The notes below the pieces were generated by a model, which made no database searches, was not told the DNA's origin, and saw only the letters and a list, made by a program, of their open reading frames with translations. 64,000 nt of DNA from Lysobacteraceae bacterium CU05-9 (GTDB taxonomy: Bacteria; Pseudomonadota; Gammaproteobacteria; Xanthomonadales; Xanthomonadaceae). Every line of letters begins with the position of its first letter. Position 1 is the first letter of the stretch. A program made the translations under genes and the position numbers. The DNA lies in assembly GCA_007556525.1 (NCBI GenBank), contig SWJS01000007.1, positions 1 through 64,000 on the forward strand, in the 5' to 3' direction. Below are positions 8,633 to 17,553 of this stretch, piece after piece.

Positions 8633-8746
8633 AACTAGTTAGAGTTAGACGATTGAGTAAAAGCACGGGGCGCCAATGGCGCCCCGTTTTCATTGCGAGA
8701 TTGTCGGAAGTTGCCGACTCACTCCTCTAACTCATACTTGAACTCG
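8633..8746. repeat. Hairpin repeat element C (GAGTTA arms with inner GC hairpin)
   Basis: Left boundary AACTAG directly after the TAA of the lipoprotein gene, then TTAGAGTTAGAC and GATTGAGTAAAAGC. The right arm 8716-8746 is GACTCACTCCTCTAACTC then ATACTTGAACTCG, nearly identical to the right arm of element A. Between them lie a perfect GC-rich hairpin (8665-8687) and about 28 bases of unrelated sequence. The right end is ten bases from the M28 peptidase stop codon. Confidence 0.75.
8665..8690 (+). terminator. Rho-independent terminator inside element C
   Basis: A perfect stem ACGGGGCGCC / GGCGCCCCGT with a 3-base AAT loop is followed by TTTT on the plus strand, so it should end transcription of the lipoprotein gene. 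The stem word GGCGCCAATGGCGCC recurs as GGCGCCCATGGCGCC in element G. Confidence 0.7.
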
Positions 8747-8755
8747 CCACGCGGC

Positions 8756-10378
8756 TTATTGCTCTTCGAGCAAAGCCTTGCGTGGCATTTTTTCATCCCG
8801 CATCGCCGCGTGGTACACGAACGAAGCAATCACTGCCGCCGCCTGCTTCATGTCATCTTCCGACGCGTGATCATACGTGTCGAGATTGCTGTGGTGCACG
8901 TTGGTGAAGTAATCCAAACCGTCCTGCACGAATTGGAAGCCCGGCAGACCGACACGATCAAATGCGATATGGTCCGTTGAACCGGTGTTGCGCGAAACAA
9001 CGGTCGTTGCACCGATATCGTTGAAAGGCTTCAACCATGCTTCAAAAATAGGCGTCGCAGCCAGATTCTCCTGGGCGTAGATGCCACGGATTTTGCCGGA
9101 GCCGTTGTCCATGTTGAAGTACACCGAGAACTTATCGTAGGCAGGCTTGCGTTGCAGTGGGCCGGTGCGCGGACGCAAGGAGCGCGGGAACACTGAGTCT
9201 TCTTCCGCCATCGACGTTGGGTAATCTGCGAAGGTGCGCGCGACGTAATCTTGCGAGCCAATCAGTCCCTGCTCTTCTCCACCCCACAATGCAACGCGAA
9301 TCGTGCGCTTTGGCTTCACACCAATCGCCTTGAGGATGCGCATCGCTTCCATCATGACAGCGACGCCGGCTGCGTTATCTGCAGCACCCGTTCCCGTATG
9401 CCATGAATCCAAGTGTGCGCCTAGCATGACGATTTCGTCTGCTTTAGATGATCCGGGAATTTCCGCCAACGTGTTGTAACCCGCATCGTTCGAGTCCGAA
9501 GTGAAACGCGAATCCGCTTCTGCGCGAATACGAACCGTTTCCTTGCGCTTCAATGCACGCATGACTTGGTTGTAGTGCTCGGCGATCATTGCAAACTCTG
9601 CGACCCCTGCGGATTCACCGGCGCGACGTGAACCACCACCGCCAACACGGATGATGCCGTTGTCCCAACCACTGATCGACACCGTTGCCAAAACACCTTC
9701 ATCGACCAGGAACTGATTCAACTCGCGGGCAAACTGCTGCGACTTGCGGAAATCTTCGCGACGCTTCGCCATGTCATCGCTGCGTGGCTTCGGAATCGCA
9801 AACGTCTGCAACGCGGCCAATCCTGCTTCGTCGTAACGCTTCAGGTCCGGTTCCAAGCCAGGCTTGTAGTCGCGCAGATCGCTGAGGAAGACAATCTTGC
9901 CACGCAGCTTGCCTTTTTGTTTCGCGAGATCGTCCTTGGTCTTCAACGACACCGCAATCGCATCGCCTTCGACAACGCCATTCGTTCCGGGCGTCCACGC
10001 TTTCGGCAACGCATACAACGGAAGCGAACGTGGCGAAATCATTTCAACGCGTGACTTGCTGAATTCCCAGCCACGTCCGAAATCCGCAAACGCATCATCA
10101 TGCACTTTGCTCAGGCCCCATTCGTTGAACTTGCCGCGCGTATAAGCATTCGCTTTCGCCATGCTCGGCGAGTTCGTCAAACGCGGACCGATGCCTTCGG
10201 TGAGATGCGTAAAGGTGCTCATGACTTGCGAGCGATAGAACGCTTCCTGACGGATCTGCGACACCACATCAAGATTGACCGGTTCCACCTTCGTCTGCGC
10301 ACTCACCGTCGTCGCATGGAATGGCACCGTCGCCACCATCAACGCCACCGCCAAAATCCCGCCCGTCACTCGCAACAT
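8756..10378 (-). CDS. M28 family metallopeptidase, exported
   Basis: A 540-residue protein with signal peptide ending near HATTVSAQT. Residues ~120-250 fit the protease-associated insert, and the C-terminal half is an M28 zinc peptidase domain: GAHLDSWHTGTGAADNAAG (first ligands H and D), WGGEEQGLIGS (catalytic Glu and ligand), and STDHIAF (last His). It probably removes N-terminal residues or dipeptides in the periplasm or outside the cell, as in carboxypeptidase Q-like family members. Monocistronic by spacing; element C follows it. Confidence 0.88.
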   Translation of the reverse strand: MLRVTGGILAVALMVATVPFHATTVSAQTKVEPVNLDVVSQIRQEAFYRSQVMSTFTHLTEGIGPRLTNSPSMAKANAYTRGKFNEWGLSKVHDDAFADFGRGWEFSKSRVEMISPRSLPLYALPKAWTPGTNGVVEGDAIAVSLKTKDDLAKQKGKLRGKIVFLSDLRDYKPGLEPDLKRYDEAGLAALQTFAIPKPRSDDMAKRREDFRKSQQFARELNQFLVDEGVLATVSISGWDNGIIRVGGGGSRRAGESAGVAEFAMIAEHYNQVMRALKRKETVRIRAEADSRFTSDSNDAGYNTLAEIPGSSKADEIVMLGAHLDSWHTGTGAADNAAGVAVMMEAMRILKAIGVKPKRTIRVALWGGEEQGLIGSQDYVARTFADYPTSMAEEDSVFPRSLRPRTGPLQRKPAYDKFSVYFNMDNGSGKIRGIYAQENLAATPIFEAWLKPFNDIGATTVVSRNTGSTDHIAFDRVGLPGFQFVQDGLDYFTNVHHSNLDTYDHASEDDMKQAAAVIASFVYHAAMRDEKMPRKALLEEQ

Positions 10379-10539
10379 GCAATTACCCTTATTTTTCGCG
10401 TATAGCCCTCAATCATCGGCGTAGCGGGCGTTGAGGTCAAATGACTTTCGGCATAGATGACGGCGATTTTCACTTGCAGCTCATACGCGGAAACTTCAAT
10501 CTGTGTCCATCGACACGAAATTTGATGGCGCCAAAAACC

Positions 10540-10938
10540 ATGTCACCCCTTTTCAAGAAACTCAATTACAAAGCTCAACCGCTCATCCACATTCTCAATG
10601 CGCCCGCTTCTTTCGATCAGGAGCCAACACCGGACACTGCGAAGGTCGCCACGAAAGTCGGAGCTAAAGAAATGATGACGTTTGGCATTGGTTTTGCCGT
10701 GACGAATAAGGATCTCGACAGAGTCTCGTCAGCGCTCGTCAAGAACGCGGAAGGTAATGCGATCATTTGGATCGCCTATCCGAAAAAAACGTCGAAGAAC
10801 TACAAAGCCGAATTCCATCGCGACAGCGAATACAAAATCCTCAGCGACGCCGGTTGGGAACCATGCCGCATGGTCGCCATCGATGATGATTGGTCGGCAC
10901 TTCGTTTCCGCCGTAGCGAATACGTGAAGTCGCACTAA
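10540..10938 (+). CDS. Small conserved protein, DUF3052-like
   Basis: About 132 residues beginning MSPLFKKLNYKAQPLIHILN. The order of features (LxIL-NAP near the N-terminus, FAVTNKDLD, then IIWIAYPKKTSKNYK and GWEPCRMVAIDDDWSALRFR) matches small proteins annotated as DUF3052, common in bacteria, function unknown. The reading frame is open back to 10441, and an ATG there has GAGG in front, so a 165-residue form is possible; the conserved part starts at the later ATG. The stop overlaps the stop of the convergent exonuclease gene. Confidence 0.55.
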   Translation: MSPLFKKLNYKAQPLIHILNAPASFDQEPTPDTAKVATKVGAKEMMTFGIGFAVTNKDLDRVSSALVKNAEGNAIIWIAYPKKTSKNYKAEFHRDSEYKILSDAGWEPCRMVAIDDDWSALRFRRSEYVKSH

Positions 10939-11471
10939 CTCAGCTTGCACCACGGCAACAAGTGCGCAATGTTGATCGCATCGTCGATCCCACGATGATA
11001 GGTGCCGTGCAGCGGCAATCCAACGAACGCCACTGCCTCCGCCATTCCCATCTTACTTGTCTGATGCGCGTGCGCGAATTCCGATTTGATGTTCCGGTGC
11101 GTTAAGCGCGCCATCGGAACCGGCACTCTCTTGCGTTTGGATTCACGCTCGATCTGACGTCGGTCATAACGCCCCCAACTGCCCCACTCCGTCACCTTGT
11201 GCTTCCGGACGAAATCATCGAGTTGCTTCGCAACGTCCGCCCATAAAGGTGCATTCGCGACGTCAGCTTGAACAATGCTGGTCAGCTCCGTACAAAACGT
11301 CGTCAACACCGGATATTCCACCGGCCTTACGAAACTTTGGAACGTCTCGATGATGTCGCCATCTTCCGTCGCCAATGCACCACCGACTTCAATGATTTCC
11401 ATACTCTCACGCGGAACTGTGCCGCGATCGCAGCACGTCGCTTCCAAGTCAATGATGAAAGTCCGCCTCAT
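10935..11471 (-). CDS. DEDD-type 3'-5' exonuclease family protein
   Basis: About 178 residues with the exonuclease fold: motif I FIIDLEATC (first acidic pair D and E), FQSFVRP and LTSIVQADV as the Exo region, motif II around WGSWGRYDRRQIE, and motif III HRGIDDAINIAHLL with the final H and D. This matches the KapD/ERI-1-like branch of DnaQ-type nucleases, which trim RNA or DNA 3' ends. ATG at 11471 is chosen because it starts right at the fold; 11477 is also possible. Substrate unknown. Confidence 0.78.
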   Translation of the reverse strand: MRRTFIIDLEATCCDRGTVPRESMEIIEVGGALATEDGDIIETFQSFVRPVEYPVLTTFCTELTSIVQADVANAPLWADVAKQLDDFVRKHKVTEWGSWGRYDRRQIERESKRKRVPVPMARLTHRNIKSEFAHAHQTSKMGMAEAVAFVGLPLHGTYHRGIDDAINIAHLLPWCKLS

Positions 11472-11638
11472 GCCCATAGCGTACCCAAACAAGACGCGAC
11501 ATTGCCACCAGCCCACCAATTCTTTGCGTTACGATGAAGCAAATCCCATGTTGATACGGAAATCATGGTCCATGCTCAGGTGTGGTTGCAGGATCACGCG
11601 TTGGGACAGTAGAATTTTTTCAAGAGAAGGAACTCAAT

Positions 11639-12052
11639 ATGAAATATTTCGCTGTCGTTGGGTTAGCTTTGTCATTGACGGCATGTCATCCAGATCGCTC
11701 GGTTCCACCGGATGAAGCGCGCATACAACCAGCCTCACAGGATACGGAGATGTGGATAACTTCAAGATTCTGGGGAACGTGGGCGCTATCGAACTGCGGT
11801 AATGACCCGGCAGATGTCGCCAAGAATCTCGATATCGGTGAAGTGGGCTTCAGCGATGGACCGACGCATTACAAGGTCATAGCGGTTGTCAATGACATGG
11901 GCAATGACCTCACGTTTACAGCGACTTTGCAGGATAATTTGGCCAGCGAAACGAAGCATTTCAACTTCCGCATCATTGATGGCGGCGTACGCTTGATCTA
12001 CAACGAGAGGAAGGACAAACCGTATTTCAAGTGCGTGAAAATGTCGGGCTGA
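11639..12052 (+). CDS. Small lipoprotein, unknown function
   Basis: About 137 residues. The signal MKYFAVVGLALSLTAC carries a lipobox LTAC, and AGAAGGA sits just upstream of the ATG. The mature part has two further cysteines (SNCGN and FKCVK), possibly a disulfide, and a lipocalin-like alternation (HYKVIAVVNDMGNDLTFTAT). I do not recognise the family. It lies between the exonuclease gene and the ADP-ribosylglycohydrolase gene; 35 bases separate it from the latter, so co-transcription is possible. Confidence 0.55.
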   Translation: MKYFAVVGLALSLTACHPDRSVPPDEARIQPASQDTEMWITSRFWGTWALSNCGNDPADVAKNLDIGEVGFSDGPTHYKVIAVVNDMGNDLTFTATLQDNLASETKHFNFRIIDGGVRLIYNERKDKPYFKCVKMSG

Positions 12053-12087
12053 TTTTTGCAGCCTGTGAGACATGACTGTTGCATGAT

Positions 12088-13191
12088 ATGTCTATGAATG
12101 ATCTAAAGAATAAATTTCGTGCTTGTCTGCTAGGCGGAGGTGCCGGTGACGCGCTCGGTTACGCGGTTGAGTTCGACAGTTGGTCGCGGATCCGTTCGCT
12201 CTACGGCGATCGCGGTATCACTTCAATGGTTGCGCATGACTACGCGCCACTCGGTGGCATTTCCGATGACACGCAGATGACTTTGTTCACCGCGGAAGGA
12301 TTGTTACGTGCATACACGCGACTCATGGTCAAAGGCATCACGACAGTCGAAGGCGTCACGGAGTATGCCTATTTACGCTGGCTGCACACGCAGGGACGTG
12401 ACATTCCACTTGAGCACTTGAATGGTTGGCTGATCACGCATCGCGAACTGTTCGCACGTCGCGCACCCGGCAACACGTGTCTCAATGCACTGGATCATTT
12501 GTCATCGCAGAAATTCCATAACGGACCAAACCCTCCGCGTAATGACAGCAAAGGCTGCGGCACTGTGATGCGCCTGGCACCCGTCGCGTTGATGGGCGTT
12601 GCGCACGAATGGTCACTGCCTCATGCCGCGCAGGTTGCAGTAGACCTTGCAGAAATCACGCATCACCACCGTACGTCCAGTGTCGCAAGTGCAGCGATGG
12701 TTATCATGATCATGAGACTGTTGCAGGGCGCGTCCAAGCGCCAGGCACGCGATGACATGCTGGCGTTTGCGGCAACGCTTGAAGGCTCCGACGAATTCAT
12801 GACGTGCTTCGAGCAGCTACAGCCGGCACTCGACGCTGGTGACGACACGCCGCAGGTCATTGATGAGATGCTCGGTTACGGCGGATGGGTCGCCGAAGAT
12901 GCATTCCTGATTGCGGTGTATGCGTTTTTGAAAGCCGACAATTTCGATGAGATTCTCCGGATTGCCGTTAACCATTCCGGTGACGCAGACTCGACAGGAG
13001 CGATCGGGGGCAACCTGGCCGGCGCGTTCTACGGACTCGATGCGATTGATGCGGGTCAGTGGGTGCGTGACTTGGAGCTCGGCGACGTCATTGATGAAAT
13101 GGCGGTGGATTTATTCGAAAGTCCGGAGTGGGAGTCCAGCGAGCCGTGGGGCGTTCCCGAAGAGCTTTGGCGGAAATATCCAGGTCACTAA
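12088..13191 (+). CDS. ADP-ribosylglycohydrolase (DraG/ARH) family protein
   Basis: About 367 residues, all-alpha family that removes ADP-ribose from proteins or small molecules using a dinuclear magnesium centre. Metal-binding motifs are visible: GDALGYAVEF near the N-terminus, SDDTQMTLFTAEGL (residues ~55-68), and HSGDADSTGAIGGNLAGA near residue 300. ATG at 12088 or 12094 could start it; no strong ribosome site is seen. A sirtuin lies 5 kb further on, but no ADP-ribosyltransferase is in the window, so the substrate is unknown. Confidence 0.85.
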   Translation: MSMNDLKNKFRACLLGGGAGDALGYAVEFDSWSRIRSLYGDRGITSMVAHDYAPLGGISDDTQMTLFTAEGLLRAYTRLMVKGITTVEGVTEYAYLRWLHTQGRDIPLEHLNGWLITHRELFARRAPGNTCLNALDHLSSQKFHNGPNPPRNDSKGCGTVMRLAPVALMGVAHEWSLPHAAQVAVDLAEITHHHRTSSVASAAMVIMIMRLLQGASKRQARDDMLAFAATLEGSDEFMTCFEQLQPALDAGDDTPQVIDEMLGYGGWVAEDAFLIAVYAFLKADNFDEILRIAVNHSGDADSTGAIGGNLAGAFYGLDAIDAGQWVRDLELGDVIDEMAVDLFESPEWESSEPWGVPEELWRKYPGH

Positions 13192-13272
13192 CGAACGCTA
13201 AACGCGGCGACAAATATGCGTTGGATGGCGCACGATTTTGGTAAAGTCTAGGAAACATCGCAGGGATTTGGG

Positions 13273-13737
13273 ATGAAAAGCATCTTTCTGACTTTGGCAC
13301 TGTTCGCACTCGTTCCGGCGGCTTCGGCGGACGAATTGATAGCGACGTGCAAGCTGGAAACGGGAAAGTCGTTGACGCTTTCCTGGAACACCGCTGCGAA
13401 TGCGTTGAAGCTCGACGTGGTGAAGAAGAACAAACCGTCGCTCGTGATTTTTTCCAAAATTCCCGCCCTCTCCTGGACCGACGATGGTCTTGTGGAGAAG
13501 CGGTATTTTTTTGAAGCGAACAACGTGCGATACCAATTTGTCGCAACGAAAGATTCTTCCCGCGCGCGCGTCCCGTATTTGATTACGCAATCGAGTAACG
13601 GTGAGTGGACATCTCACGATGCGTGTACGAAATCCGATGTCAACGCGGATTTTCAGCGTCCAGCAGAGATGCCACTTCCATTGGAAAGTGTGGACGCGTT
13701 TACCGAACGGTACGGCAAGGATTGGGAATTGCCTTAA
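13273..13737 (+). CDS. Exported protein, unknown function
   Basis: A 154-residue protein with a clear signal peptide (MKSIFLTLALFALVPAASA-DE). The mature part begins LIATCKLETGKSLTLSW and contains a second cysteine in HDACTKSD; it looks like a small beta-rich periplasmic domain. GGG precedes the ATG at a suitable distance. No family recognised. Its stop codon overlaps that of the convergent dgkA gene by four bases. Confidence 0.6.
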   Translation: MKSIFLTLALFALVPAASADELIATCKLETGKSLTLSWNTAANALKLDVVKKNKPSLVIFSKIPALSWTDDGLVEKRYFFEANNVRYQFVATKDSSRARVPYLITQSSNGEWTSHDACTKSDVNADFQRPAEMPLPLESVDAFTERYGKDWELP

Positions 13738-14099
13738 ACATGTGCCGCAATATACGGCGCCAAAACAACCACGCCCACAACCAACGCCGCAATCGCTGAC
13801 ACCAACACCGCACCGGCGGCAATATCTTTCGCATCACGTGCTAGTGGATGCCATTGTGGTGACGCCAAATCCGTGAGCTGTTCAATCGCTGTATTGAGCA
13901 ATTCCGTGATCCACACGGCAGCGATGGCTGCAATCAACCACAGCCAATCCCCGCGCGACACTTGGAAAGCAAAACCCACCGCAATCACGATGATCGTCGC
14001 GAGCAGATGGATGCGCGCATTACGTTGAGTTTTGACAGTGACAATAATGCCCCGCAATGCGTTGCGAATAGATCCAATAAGATCGAACTTGTGCTCCAT
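13734..14099 (-). CDS. dgkA: Diacylglycerol kinase
   Basis: A 121-residue inner-membrane protein of the DgkA/undecaprenol kinase family. Seen: the amphipathic N-terminus with RNALRGI, the Glu-containing N..E..ARIH region (KTQRNARIH), three transmembrane segments, and the conserved ELLNTAIE-QLTDLASP-DAKDIAAGAVL signature that holds ATP and the active site. It rephosphorylates diacylglycerol from membrane-derived glucan synthesis. Length matches the family. Confidence 0.9.
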   Translation of the reverse strand: MEHKFDLIGSIRNALRGIIVTVKTQRNARIHLLATIIVIAVGFAFQVSRGDWLWLIAAIAAVWITELLNTAIEQLTDLASPQWHPLARDAKDIAAGAVLVSAIAALVVGVVVLAPYIAAHV

Positions 14100-14163
14100 G
14101 TGATAAGGCTAACATCCCGCGGTCACGACAACGCAATAACGCCCGCAACCAATATACTGAGCC

Positions 14164-15612
14164 ATGCGCCAAACCAAAGACCTCACCACCGGCCCGATTG
14201 CGAGCACCCTCCTTCTGTTCGCATTGCCGATTCTAGCGGGCAACGTCCTGCAGTCACTCAACGGCTCCGTTAATGCGATGTGGGTCGGCAAGTTCCTTGG
14301 CGAACAGGCACTGACCGCGACGGCGAACGCAAACAACATCATGTTCTTCCTCATCGGCGCCGTGTTTGGAGTGGGGATGGCTGCGACGATTCTGGTCGCT
14401 CAGGCAATCGGTGCAAAGGACACGATCCTTGCCAAAAAAGTCATCGGCACCAGCGCCACTTTTTTCTTCGTTGTGTCACTGGCGATTGCGGCAATCGGTT
14501 ACCCGCTCTCGAAACATATTCTCGTTTGGATGAGCACGCCGCCCGCAGCGCTGGAATTGGCGGAAGCCTATCTTCGCGTCATCTTCATGGCGGTACCGTT
14601 TCTCTACATGTTTGCTTTTTTCTCGGCGATTCTGCGCGGTGCTGGCGACACGCGCACACCTTTTGCATTTCTGTCACTCGTCGTGCTGCTCGACATCGTG
14701 TTCAATCCGCTCCTGATCTTCGGCATCGGTCCGTTCCCCAAAATGGGAATCGCCGGCTCCGCGACCGCAACTCTCATTGCGAATGTGGTGAGTTTGGTGG
14801 CGATGATTTTTTGGCTTCGTTATAAGCGTCATCCGCTCTGGATCAACCGCACCGAAACTTCTGTCTACCGCCCCGACTTCACGATCCTGCGCTCGTTGAT
14901 CGTCAAGGGTGTGCCGATGGGTCTGCAAATGATCGTCATCTCACTATCGATGATCATGATGATTAGCTTCGTCAATCAATATGGTGTCGACTGGACTTCG
15001 GCTTACGGTGCGGCGTTGCAGCTGTGGACTTACGTGCAAATGCCCGCAATGGCGATCGGCGCCGCTTGTTCCTCTATGTCAGCCCAAAACGTCGGCGCCG
15101 GCAAATGGGACCGCGTCTCCGGCGTCGCGCGTACGGGTGTTTTGTTCAATTTCCTCATGACCGGTGCGTTGATTGCACCGATCCTCCTGTTCGACCACAC
15201 CACGTTGTCGCTGTTCTTGCCGTCCGGCAGCGCCGCCCTCGCCAACGCAAGTCATCTCAATCACATCGCGGTTTGGTCGTTCCTGTTTTTCGGCGTGACA
15301 TTCGTAGTTTCCGGCGTCGTGCGCTCAACCGGCGCCGTCATGCCACCGTTGCTAATCCTTGCCTTTGCTCTGTGGGTCGTGCGAATTCCCTTCGCCGTGT
15401 TGCTACAACCGAAGTACGGTGCCGACGCAATCTGGTGGAGCTTCCCCGTTTCCTCTGTTGTCGCGATGCTCATGTCGGTCGCCTATTACCAATGGGGCGG
15501 CTGGCGTAAAGCCCGCATGCTACCCATCGATGCCGAACGCCAAACTGCGATCCCCTCCGAAGTGCCGCATCAAGCACCGGCTAAAGTCGGGAATCGCGCG
15601 CCGGAGGTTTAA
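14164..15612 (+). CDS. MATE family multidrug efflux transporter
   Basis: A 482-residue polytopic protein with twelve predicted helices in two similar halves; the start LTTGPIASTLLLFALPILAGN and repeats such as ALTATANANNIMFFLIGAVFG match MATE exporters. The second half begins around residue 240 (LRSLIVKGVPMGLQM). It exports cationic compounds in exchange for sodium ions or protons. The C-terminal tail (last ~35 residues) is hydrophilic and proline-rich. It overlaps hipA tail-to-tail by four bases. Confidence 0.88.
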   Translation: MRQTKDLTTGPIASTLLLFALPILAGNVLQSLNGSVNAMWVGKFLGEQALTATANANNIMFFLIGAVFGVGMAATILVAQAIGAKDTILAKKVIGTSATFFFVVSLAIAAIGYPLSKHILVWMSTPPAALELAEAYLRVIFMAVPFLYMFAFFSAILRGAGDTRTPFAFLSLVVLLDIVFNPLLIFGIGPFPKMGIAGSATATLIANVVSLVAMIFWLRYKRHPLWINRTETSVYRPDFTILRSLIVKGVPMGLQMIVISLSMIMMISFVNQYGVDWTSAYGAALQLWTYVQMPAMAIGAACSSMSAQNVGAGKWDRVSGVARTGVLFNFLMTGALIAPILLFDHTTLSLFLPSGSAALANASHLNHIAVWSFLFFGVTFVVSGVVRSTGAVMPPLLILAFALWVVRIPFAVLLQPKYGADAIWWSFPVSSVVAMLMSVAYYQWGGWRKARMLPIDAERQTAIPSEVPHQAPAKVGNRAPEV

Positions 15613-16832
15613 CGCTCAAGTGGCGCGCGAATTTCCTTGAGTCGTTGTGAAATTGCATCGACGGTCGCGCCTCGAATTGGCAACTCCGCTGCCACCAACA
15701 CGAAACGATTCGCCACTTCCATAGAACGATCAATCACTTCATTCGCGGCGCGCGGACGGATGTCGACTGCTTTAGCAATTTCAACAAGATCGTTACGCGC
15801 AATTGATTCACCCTTACCCATCACGTCCATATGATGTTGTCCTGACGGCCCATCACTGAATGTCAGATCGAAGACCGGCGCCAATTTCCATGCCATAGCC
15901 TCGTCCATGCGGAATGCGAAATTCTTCGGATGATCATCACGGTTATGAAAAACCACATTGAACACCAGTCTCGCAAATGCTTGCTCAACTTCGCGTTGAT
16001 CACGCGTCAGCAACCGCACCATGCGCAGGTACGTCAGGTAATCAACGCTTCCAGGCACTCGGAAGTTGGCATCAAGCAAAGCCGCGAGACTCGCAACTGG
16101 TATACGCTGACCATCGCGTCGATCGAACCGCTCGATACCAAACGCCGCACTACTTCGACCAATTTCAAAAACTCGTGTCTCCGGTGTCTCGATGCCACAT
16201 TGCCCAGCCATCCGCATATAGAGGTGTTCAATTGCGCAGACTTCGCGATGTTCTCCGCCCGCCGGAAACTTGACTAACCACGGCGCACCTGATGCATCAG
16301 GTTGCGTACTCATACGCCCGGTAACGGCATTAAACTGCACAAGAGCTTTCGGCCGCGCGCCCTGAGGCGATCCGCCCAACTGCGCTAACACGTCTAGAGC
16401 CGCGCCAGCCTCGTCATTCACGACAATCTCAACTTCCGCCGCGAGCTCCTTCAAACTCCAATTGGGCAACGTGCCTTCAGGCTCGTCGGATGGCTCATAT
16501 GCAAATGCACCGATCGCGCGATCACCGACAAACGCCAAGCGCTCGAGCGCCGCAGGCGAACCGCGTCCTTTCCTCCGAAAAAACCGATCCATCAACATCA
16601 ATCCCCAACCATCCGGAAGACTGTCGGCAATCACACCAGGGAGTCGATATTGAAAATCCGGAAAGTCACCAAGCGCATCTCGCCTCAACGGCAACCGAAG
16701 CGGCGACATTTCGATTTGTCGTTCCAGCGCCTCATCGGTGTATTCGAACAAAACCTGTTGCCGATTTTCAGCAAGTCGACCAAACTTCCAGCGCTGCCCA
16801 AACCCTTCCCAATAGACGTCGAGCAACTTCAT
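15609..16832 (-). CDS. hipA: HipA-type toxin kinase
   Basis: A 407-residue serine/threonine kinase of the HipA family. The N-terminal HipA subdomain (residues ~1-110) contains LPGVIADSLPDGWG. The kinase core has the catalytic loop HNRDDHPKNFAF (Asp and Asn) and the DLTFSDG segment corresponding to the metal-binding Asp. Key catalytic residues are intact, so the toxin looks active; HipA of E. coli phosphorylates glutamyl-tRNA synthetase. It overlaps the upstream antitoxin gene by ATGA. The frame shows no truncation. Confidence 0.88.
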   Translation of the reverse strand: MKLLDVYWEGFGQRWKFGRLAENRQQVLFEYTDEALERQIEMSPLRLPLRRDALGDFPDFQYRLPGVIADSLPDGWGLMLMDRFFRRKGRGSPAALERLAFVGDRAIGAFAYEPSDEPEGTLPNWSLKELAAEVEIVVNDEAGAALDVLAQLGGSPQGARPKALVQFNAVTGRMSTQPDASGAPWLVKFPAGGEHREVCAIEHLYMRMAGQCGIETPETRVFEIGRSSAAFGIERFDRRDGQRIPVASLAALLDANFRVPGSVDYLTYLRMVRLLTRDQREVEQAFARLVFNVVFHNRDDHPKNFAFRMDEAMAWKLAPVFDLTFSDGPSGQHHMDVMGKGESIARNDLVEIAKAVDIRPRAANEVIDRSMEVANRFVLVAAELPIRGATVDAISQRLKEIRAPLER

Positions 16833-17149
16833 GCAGCGTCACCCTTTGCACGGGCACGTTTACGACTGCGCTTCCCGAGATCATATTCGCGTTCCATGTC
16901 TGCAATCGATTGCGATCGCGATACAAATAAATTCTCCAACTCCCCCAACAACCCAAGTGACCGTACAACGCTGATCAACGTCAGCATTGATACTTGACCG
17001 TCCCGTTCAAGGTTTCGAATTGCACCGGCAGATACACCCGCCATCTCGGCCAGCGTCGCCTGTGGAATATTCTGGTTGAGCCGATGCATCTTCAAACGCC
17101 CACCGATTTCCTTCAGAAGCTCGTGATTGGATAGCAGTTGAATCGTCAT
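16829..17149 (-). CDS. hipB: HipB-like XRE antitoxin
   Basis: A 106-residue DNA-binding protein with an XRE helix-turn-helix: IGGRLKMHRLNQNIPQATLA, followed by EMAGVSAGAIRNLERDGQVSM. The C-terminal tail is rich in Arg and Lys (KRSRKRARAKG). It should bind its own promoter and hold HipA inactive. It is first in the hipBA operon, and the AT-rich upstream region holds an inverted repeat at 17162-17191. Confidence 0.88.
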   Translation of the reverse strand: MTIQLLSNHELLKEIGGRLKMHRLNQNIPQATLAEMAGVSAGAIRNLERDGQVSMLTLISVVRSLGLLGELENLFVSRSQSIADMEREYDLGKRSRKRARAKGDAA

Positions 17150-17161
17150 AATAATAGTAAT

Positions 17162-17191
17162 TATAGCATTTATATAGTTTTAATCGCTATA
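17162..17191 (-). promoter_or_regulatory. Candidate hipBA operator
   Basis: Inverted repeat TATAGC-N18-GCTATA in a strongly AT-rich promoter region 13-42 bases upstream of hipB. The arrangement suits binding of a HipB dimer and autoregulation. It is not the E. coli TATCC-N8-GGATA site, so specificity would differ. Confidence 0.45.
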
Positions 17192-17214
17192 TTTGTACCT
17201 ATTAAAACATATGA

Positions 17215-17457
17215 TCAGTCATCGACATTGTTCCAGGCGGGCACAATCGCCACGCCCATCAGCACGTCTTCGTACCGCTTTCCAAACGCCACACAATGTC
17301 CCTGTTTCGCGTGCGCATCCAGCTCCTTGATACTCCGGCAAAAATACACCGCCGTCCGACACTCCCCACAGAACGACACATCCGGCTCACCCCCGATCGG
17401 CATCAGCTCCTCCCAACGCTTATCGCACACAAACTTGAATCGACACATCAGTGACAT
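17215..17457 (-). CDS. Small cysteine-rich protein, unknown
   Basis: Eighty residues with five cysteines, including CRFKFVC near the N-terminus, CGEC at residues ~30-33 and GHCVAFGK further on; the arrangement suggests a zinc ribbon. The start is supported by GGAGGG seven bases before ATG. It is 65 bases from hipB on the same strand but separated by the hipBA promoter region. Function not known; it resembles short conserved proteins with FCGECRTAVYFC motifs. Confidence 0.55.
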   Translation of the reverse strand: MSLMCRFKFVCDKRWEELMPIGGEPDVSFCGECRTAVYFCRSIKELDAHAKQGHCVAFGKRYEDVLMGVAIVPAWNNVDD

Positions 17458-17553
17458 CGCGGCACCCTCCTCGGATTTCTTCGCAAAAAAATTTCACCGC
17501 GACCAGTCTCCCCCATCACCGCAAACCGATTGCAAGATTTCCCGATTTTCGTT

